Origin: Chloroflexota bacterium
Lineage (GTDB): Bacteria > Chloroflexota > Anaerolineae > Promineifilales > Promineifilaceae
NCBI GenBank assembly: GCA_020353135.1
Contig: CP070688.1
Coordinates: 3,919,561-3,930,491 of the forward strand
DNA: 10,931 nucleotides
Direction of reading: 5' to 3'
Shown: positions 7,690 through 10,931 of the stretch, piece by piece
Position numbering within the stretch: the first letter of the stretch is position 1
Layout: each line of letters opens with the position of its first letter
The notes under the pieces: model-generated
Told to the model about the DNA's origin: nothing
Seen by the model: only the letters and a program-made list of their open reading frames with translations
The model's database searches: none
Made by a program: the position numbers and the translations under genes

Positions 7690-7719
7690 GCTACACATGT
7701 TGCCTGCTTCCTCTGTCAA
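7690..7719 (-). promoter_or_regulatory. Candidate internal promoter for the UgpB-like gene
   Basis: A perfect TTGACA (minus strand, 7719-7714) is followed after 18 bases by TGTAGC (7695-7690), a weak -10. It lies in the 163-base gap between the UgpE-like stop and the UgpB-like start, 22 bases before the start codon. A TATAGA further on is too far (25 bases). The -35 is convincing and the -10 is not, so an activator may be required or the -35 match may be chance. Confidence 0.4.
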
Positions 7720-7736
7720 GAGCGGGAAGCTGGCAA
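7700..7736. repeat. Inverted repeat around the -35 of the ugpB-like promoter (candidate operator)
   Basis: The arms TTGCCTGCTTCC (7700-7711) and GGAAGCTGGCAA (7725-7736) are inverted copies with one mismatch in 12, separated by 13 bases that contain the TTGACA box. The arrangement would suit a dimeric regulator binding over the promoter. A hairpin in read-through mRNA is also possible. No regulator gene is in the window. Confidence 0.45.
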
Positions 7737-7830
7737 AATCCAACAAAGAAATAAAGACGCGGTAAATTTGCTTGATTCCAGCCGGTTGTTATGGCGAGTG
7801 GGCGTAGAAGCCGGAATGGAGGGTCAATCT

Positions 7831-8691
7831 CTACTTCAACCCAGTCATGGCGATACCCTTCACCAGTTGTCTCTGCGCAATTAAGAATATCAATAACGTG
7901 GGTAATAAGGCAATGACGGCCGCGGCCATTATCGCGCCCCAATCAGCCCCTCGTTCCTGGTCAAACAGAAAGAAGCGCAACCCAATCTGAATCGTGCGCC
8001 ATTCTTTCTCGCTGGTAATGATCAAGGGCCATAGATATTGACTCCAGGCGCCCAGGAAAGCAAAAATAGCAAATGCGCTGATCGGTCCCCGGCTCAAGGG
8101 GACCAGTATGCTCCACAAGAAACGCCAACTGGTGGCGCCATCGATCCGCGCCGAATCATGAAAGTCCCTGGGAACCGTCAGGAAGAACTGCCGAAGCAGA
8201 AAAACGCCAAATGCGCTGGCAAGAAACGGAGCCGTTAGCCCCTGGAAAGTGTTGGCCCAGCCCAAGTTGGATATTAGCACGAAGTTGGGAATAAATGTCA
8301 ACTGAAATGGGATCATCAGGCTGGCGATGACAAGGTAGAAAAGCAGGTCACGACCCGGAAACTCCAGGATGGAAAAGGCATATGCGGCCAAGATGCTGAA
8401 AAGTACGTTGCAAAAAACGATGACACCCGTTTGAACGATGCTGTTAAGGACGAAACGGGCGAAGGGAGTTGAAGTCCATGCGGTAATGTAATTCTCGACG
8501 GTCCATGTTTCCGGTAGCAAGGTCGGGGGAAAGTTTGTGATGTCTGTTGGCAGCTTGAAACTGGCAAAGATCGCGATGATGATAGGCGTGGCCACAAGCA
8601 AGCCAACGCCAAACAAGAGAAAATGCAGCGGTAGTTCGCCGGAAGAAATGGAGCGTCGAAGTCGACTGGGCTGGCGTCTTGTCGCACTCAT
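7831..8691 (-). CDS. ugpE: ABC transporter permease, UgpE/MalG family
   Basis: This is the second inner-membrane subunit of the ugp-type importer, 286 residues, normal for the MalG/UgpE group. It has about six hydrophobic segments, near residues 21-44, 85-108, 116-140, 150-170, 203-226 and 253-275. The cytoplasmic EAA loop that contacts the ATPase is at 180-200, with the core SARIDGA and the later LVPLSRG. The C-terminal pattern WGAIMAA then LLPTLLIFLIAQRQLVKGI resembles the E. coli UgpE end. Its ATG overlaps the TGA of the UgpA-like gene by four bases (ATGA), so the two are translationally coupled. A CGGAG lies 13 bases upstream, inside that gene. After its stop come 163 bases before the binding-protein gene, with no clear terminator. 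No ATP-binding subunit adjoins it. Confidence 0.93.
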   Translation of the reverse strand: MSATRRQPSRLRRSISSGELPLHFLLFGVGLLVATPIIIAIFASFKLPTDITNFPPTLLPETWTVENYITAWTSTPFARFVLNSIVQTGVIVFCNVLFSILAAYAFSILEFPGRDLLFYLVIASLMIPFQLTFIPNFVLISNLGWANTFQGLTAPFLASAFGVFLLRQFFLTVPRDFHDSARIDGATSWRFLWSILVPLSRGPISAFAIFAFLGAWSQYLWPLIITSEKEWRTIQIGLRFFLFDQERGADWGAIMAAAVIALLPTLLIFLIAQRQLVKGIAMTGLK

Positions 8692-9569
8692 GTGTAGTGT
8701 ACTCTCCGTCCCAAGCCCCTAAATTGAACAATCGAAATGACGAGGATCATTAGAAACAGCAAGTAGGCCTGCGCCGAGGCAAAGCCTCGCAAAGGCGTGC
8801 CAACAAAGGCGTCAATGAAAATGGAGTAAATCAAATTGGTCGTAGCTCGCCCCGGGCCGCCATCTGTGAGAATGTTGATTTCTCCGAAAGTTTGCAGGCT
8901 AAATATCGTGTTGATGAGCAACAAGAAGAAGAGCGTCGGGGTGAGTAGCGGCAGAGTAATATGCCGGATACGCTGCCATACGCTGGCGCCATCGACCTTG
9001 GCCGCCTCGTAAAACGTACCGTCGATATTCTGGATTCCGGCCAGGGCGATGATCACATTAAAGCCCAATTGGCGCCAGACGACGGCAATGATAACCGCAA
9101 CTAATGCCCAATCTTTTGAGCCCAGCCAATTCGGCCCTTCAATGCCTACCAGGCTCAGCAGGTAGTTGATATAGCCTACGACCGGGTGGTAAATCCACCT
9201 GAACAGGACACCGGTGACCGCGCTACTGATCACAATTGGCACAAATATCAGCAGTCGGTGGAACCACGAAAGTCGTTTCATGGGATACGATAAGGCGATG
9301 GCCAACGCCACGGCCAAAATGATGCCCAAGGCCACAGTCCCGATCATGAAGATCAACGAAACGCGGACAGTCTCCCAATACTCGGGATCGCTCAATAGAC
9401 GCTTGTAATTGTCAAGGCCGACAAATCGTGTTTGGTTACCGAATGGCGCTACCCGATTGAGGCTTAGGTTGAAGGACGTAATAATGGGCAGAAAAGTGAA
9501 AATACCCAAGATCAACAAAGTCGGCGCGAGATAGAGCAAGCCTTCTACAGTCGCTTTCAAAGTACGCAC
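8688..9569 (-). CDS. ugpA: ABC transporter permease, UgpA/MalF family
   Basis: This is the first permease of the importer, 293 residues from the GTG at 9569. It follows E. coli UgpA closely: an APFG then FVGLDNY region (41-55), the EAA loop at 188-208 (EAAKVDGAS then ITLPLL), a GGPGRATTNLIYSI segment (237-250) and an ending like VQFRxxxxRVxY. Six hydrophobic segments lie near 11-33, 70-95, 103-125, 154-178, 211-233 and 266-284. The start is uncertain. GTG at 9569 has GGAG only two bases away, which is too close, whereas TTG at 9560 has CGGAGAG at 8 bases. The frame is also open upstream with a basic stretch (RRKRRVR) but has no standard start codon. Promoter and leader lie directly upstream. 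Confidence 0.92.
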   Translation of the reverse strand: MRTLKATVEGLLYLAPTLLILGIFTFLPIITSFNLSLNRVAPFGNQTRFVGLDNYKRLLSDPEYWETVRVSLIFMIGTVALGIILAVALAIALSYPMKRLSWFHRLLIFVPIVISSAVTGVLFRWIYHPVVGYINYLLSLVGIEGPNWLGSKDWALVAVIIAVVWRQLGFNVIIALAGIQNIDGTFYEAAKVDGASVWQRIRHITLPLLTPTLFFLLLINTIFSLQTFGEINILTDGGPGRATTNLIYSIFIDAFVGTPLRGFASAQAYLLFLMILVISIVQFRGLGRRVHYT

Positions 9570-9570
9570 T

Positions 9571-9594
9571 CTCCGCTTGCGTCGTGAAGCGGAG
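9571..9594 (-). promoter_or_regulatory. Leader hairpin occluding the ribosome binding site of the UgpA-like gene
   Basis: CTCCGCTT (9571-9578) and AAGCGGAG (9587-9594) form a perfect 8-bp stem with an 8-base loop, ending one base before the GTG at 9569. The 3' arm on the minus-strand RNA contains the GGAG that would serve as ribosome binding site, so folding would block initiation. It may be a translational control element, or partly coding if the true start is further upstream. Confidence 0.4.
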
Positions 9595-9667
9595 GCACTG
9601 GCGTTTATTTCGCTCGAATAGATCGTATTGTTCCTTTGCTGCCTGGATTTGAGAGTGCAATTCGAAA

Positions 9668-9697
9668 AGTATACTTGGCCGTCGCAAATCTGTCCAA
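9668..9697 (-). promoter_or_regulatory. Sigma-70-type promoter of the transporter block
   Basis: On the minus strand, TTGGAC (9697-9692) is followed by 18 bases and TATACT (9673-9668, five of six matches to TATAAT). Transcription would start near 9661, about 90 bases before the UgpA-like start. The -10 lies within the perfect 10-base palindrome AAGTATACTT (9667-9676), a possible operator. This is the best promoter match in the window. Confidence 0.6.
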
Positions 9698-9803
9698 CAA
9701 CTCGTCCAGCCTCAATTTCTCATGGAATATCCAGTTGCGGGAATACTAAAAAGAGCGGGGCATTGTTGAATTTGACTGCACCTTGGCTGTCTGCACGTCA
9801 GGC

Positions 9804-10931
9804 TCAAGCCGACTTCTCCAAGTGGTTGAGGATGAAGGGATAGACGTCCTCGGCCGCGTCCTTGCCGAAAATGCAGTCGATGTGACCGTAGTTGGCGATT
9901 ACCTGCCGGCTATAAAGATGGCGGTCGTTGTTTTCCCGCAGCCAGTTGAAAGTCAATTCCGTGCTCTCTGGCAGCCAGGCCTCGTTCTCGGCGCCGTGAA
10001 TGTAGGCGATAGGGATGGCCAGCCGTTCGACATGTTCCAGGTAGATGTCTTCACCTTCGGCCGACACCAATTTACCTTCGCGGGCCAGTACCCCCATGTG
10101 TTGGAAGTTGTTCATGGAGGCCACGCCAAATTGCTCATGCAGCGTGTCATGGGTGGCGGTGTTCAGTTGATCATGTTCGTAGAGCAGCGCATATAGCAGT
10201 GTGATGCGATGGCAAACGGAGCTGTTGCACATTTCTTCGCGATCGATGGTCGGGTTGAGGCGAACAGCCGTATTGTAAAAACGATCAAGCCAATCGGCAT
10301 CCTCATCGGTGTAGGCGGTCAACGAATCGACGCCGATCCTGTCAAGTAATGTATCCAGGTAAAGGCCTGACTTAACACGGTTGGAACCAACGACCTTGAA
10401 ATGGGCGCCAGCCTGGGAACTGACGGCCGAACGCACGCCTTGCAGACCGGCCAGCATGGCCATGTGGAAAGTGATGGCCCCGTAACAGTGAGCGACGACC
10501 TGGATCGAATCGGCCCCGCTGACTGTTCGGATCTTGTTTACCGCGGCCGGAAAATCGTAGCTGGCCACGTTGTCGACCGGCGCTTGACTGGTCGCCGTTG
10601 GCAACTCGATGCTATAGCGATAATCCAGCAGCCAGATATCGTAACCATTGGCGAATAAATACTCCAGCAAATTGGTATCGATGGTGTCGACGGCGAATAT
10701 CTGGCTAGAGACGGCCAGGCCAGGAACTAGCATCACCGGACCTTTCGTTCCGCCCTGGTAGCGAGTGAGACGTATTTGGGCACCGTCTTCCGTTTCAAAC
10801 CAGTGTACTTCGGGCGCTGAGACGCGCAAGTCGCGCTTCTTGCGCGGGGGTGAGTCAGGATCGAAGAGATGCGGCCGGGCGAAGACGCCGCCATAGATAT
10901 CAAACAAGCTGCCGGCGAAGAAGCGGCCGAA
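9804..10931 (-). CDS. Alpha/beta hydrolase with Cys nucleophile, probable C-terminal domain of a GMC/cholesterol-oxidase-like fusion (5' end outside window)
   Basis: The frame is open to the window edge (375 residues visible), and the first possible start, a TTG at 10907, sits inside a well-formed stretch, so this is the 3' part of a longer gene. Counting from that TTG, the strand-turn motif VPGLAVSS is at 61-68 and the nucleophile elbow AHCYGA at 139-144 has Cys141 where lipases have Ser. The third motif HGAENEAWLPES is at 304-315, with no Asp in the usual place (Glu or Asn instead). The catalytic His is H342 in YGHIDCIFGKDAAEDV. From memory, this combination, with the preceding RFFAGSLFDIYGG linker, is found in the hydrolase domain joined to GMC oxidoreductases annotated as cholesterol oxidase. 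A stand-alone hydrolase is the alternative. A 234-base gap containing a separate promoter parts it from the transporter. Confidence 0.82.
   Translation of the reverse strand, partial: FGRFFAGSLFDIYGGVFARPHLFDPDSPPRKKRDLRVSAPEVHWFETEDGAQIRLTRYQGGTKGPVMLVPGLAVSSQIFAVDTIDTNLLEYLFANGYDIWLLDYRYSIELPTATSQAPVDNVASYDFPAAVNKIRTVSGADSIQVVAHCYGAITFHMAMLAGLQGVRSAVSSQAGAHFKVVGSNRVKSGLYLDTLLDRIGVDSLTAYTDEDADWLDRFYNTAVRLNPTIDREEMCNSSVCHRITLLYALLYEHDQLNTATHDTLHEQFGVASMNNFQHMGVLAREGKLVSAEGEDIYLEHVERLAIPIAYIHGAENEAWLPESTELTFNWLRENNDRHLYSRQVIANYGHIDCIFGKDAAEDVYPFILNHLEKSA

Noticed and set aside
7691..7942. 83-residue minus-strand open frame in the ugpE-ugpB gap
   Set aside because: It overlaps the conserved C-terminus of the UgpE-like permease in another frame and crosses the candidate ugpB promoter.
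9436..9687. 83-residue minus-strand open frame upstream of and into the UgpA-like gene
   Set aside because: It overlaps the permease in another frame, spans the predicted promoter, and has no family resemblance or ribosome binding site.
9748..9800. Possible terminator after the hydrolase gene: TGCACGTCA/TGACTGCA hairpin (9773-9800) and a T-run (9752-9748)
   Set aside because: The stem has a bulge and the T-run is about 20 bases further on, so it is not a credible intrinsic terminator.

Overview
The window looks like chromosomal DNA of a Chloroflexota bacterium (Anaerolineae/Caldilineae-like). The evidence is indirect: moderately high GC, an ABC binding lipoprotein with an E/P/A/T-rich linker after its lipid-anchored cysteine, several lipoproteins in a row, and an extended -10 promoter of the TGnTACAAT type. 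No rRNA, tRNA, CRISPR array, transposase or integrase was found.

Layout. At the left edge (1-624, +) is the C-terminal part of a sodium-pumping decarboxylase beta subunit (OadB/GcdB/MmdB family). A promoter and a strong ribosome binding site then lead into an FGGY-family kinase resembling glycerol kinase (782-2206, +). It converges on a long minus-strand block; the 82 bases between them (2207-2288) hold no terminator I can recognise. In transcription order the minus-strand block is: a two-domain permease pair (UgpA-like 9569-8688, UgpE-like 8691-7831), a UgpB-like binding lipoprotein (7667-6243), a glycerophosphodiester phosphodiesterase predicted to be a lipoprotein (6084-5041), and a 916-residue lipoprotein carrying two beta-propellers (5039-2289). 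At the right edge (10931-9804, -) is the 3' part of an alpha/beta hydrolase with a cysteine nucleophile, probably the C-terminal domain of a larger cholesterol-oxidase-like protein.

How it fits together. The centre is a ugp-type locus. An externally anchored GDPD would split glycerophosphodiesters (deacylated phospholipids) into glycerol-3-phosphate and an alcohol. UgpB/A/E would import the product or the intact diester, and the FGGY kinase next door may phosphorylate a polyol. No transporter ATPase (UgpC/MsmK type) lies in the window, so it must come from elsewhere. The kinase and the binding protein each differ from their E. coli counterparts at substrate-contact positions, so the substrate may not be plain glycerol or glycerol-3-phosphate.

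Regulatory structure. The transporter block has a convincing promoter at 9697-9668 with a palindrome over its -10, followed by a hairpin that would hide the first ribosome binding site. A second candidate promoter, flanked by an inverted repeat, precedes the binding-protein gene. A perfect 12-bp stem with a UUCG-capped inner stem lies between the binding-protein and GDPD genes and probably sets their relative expression.
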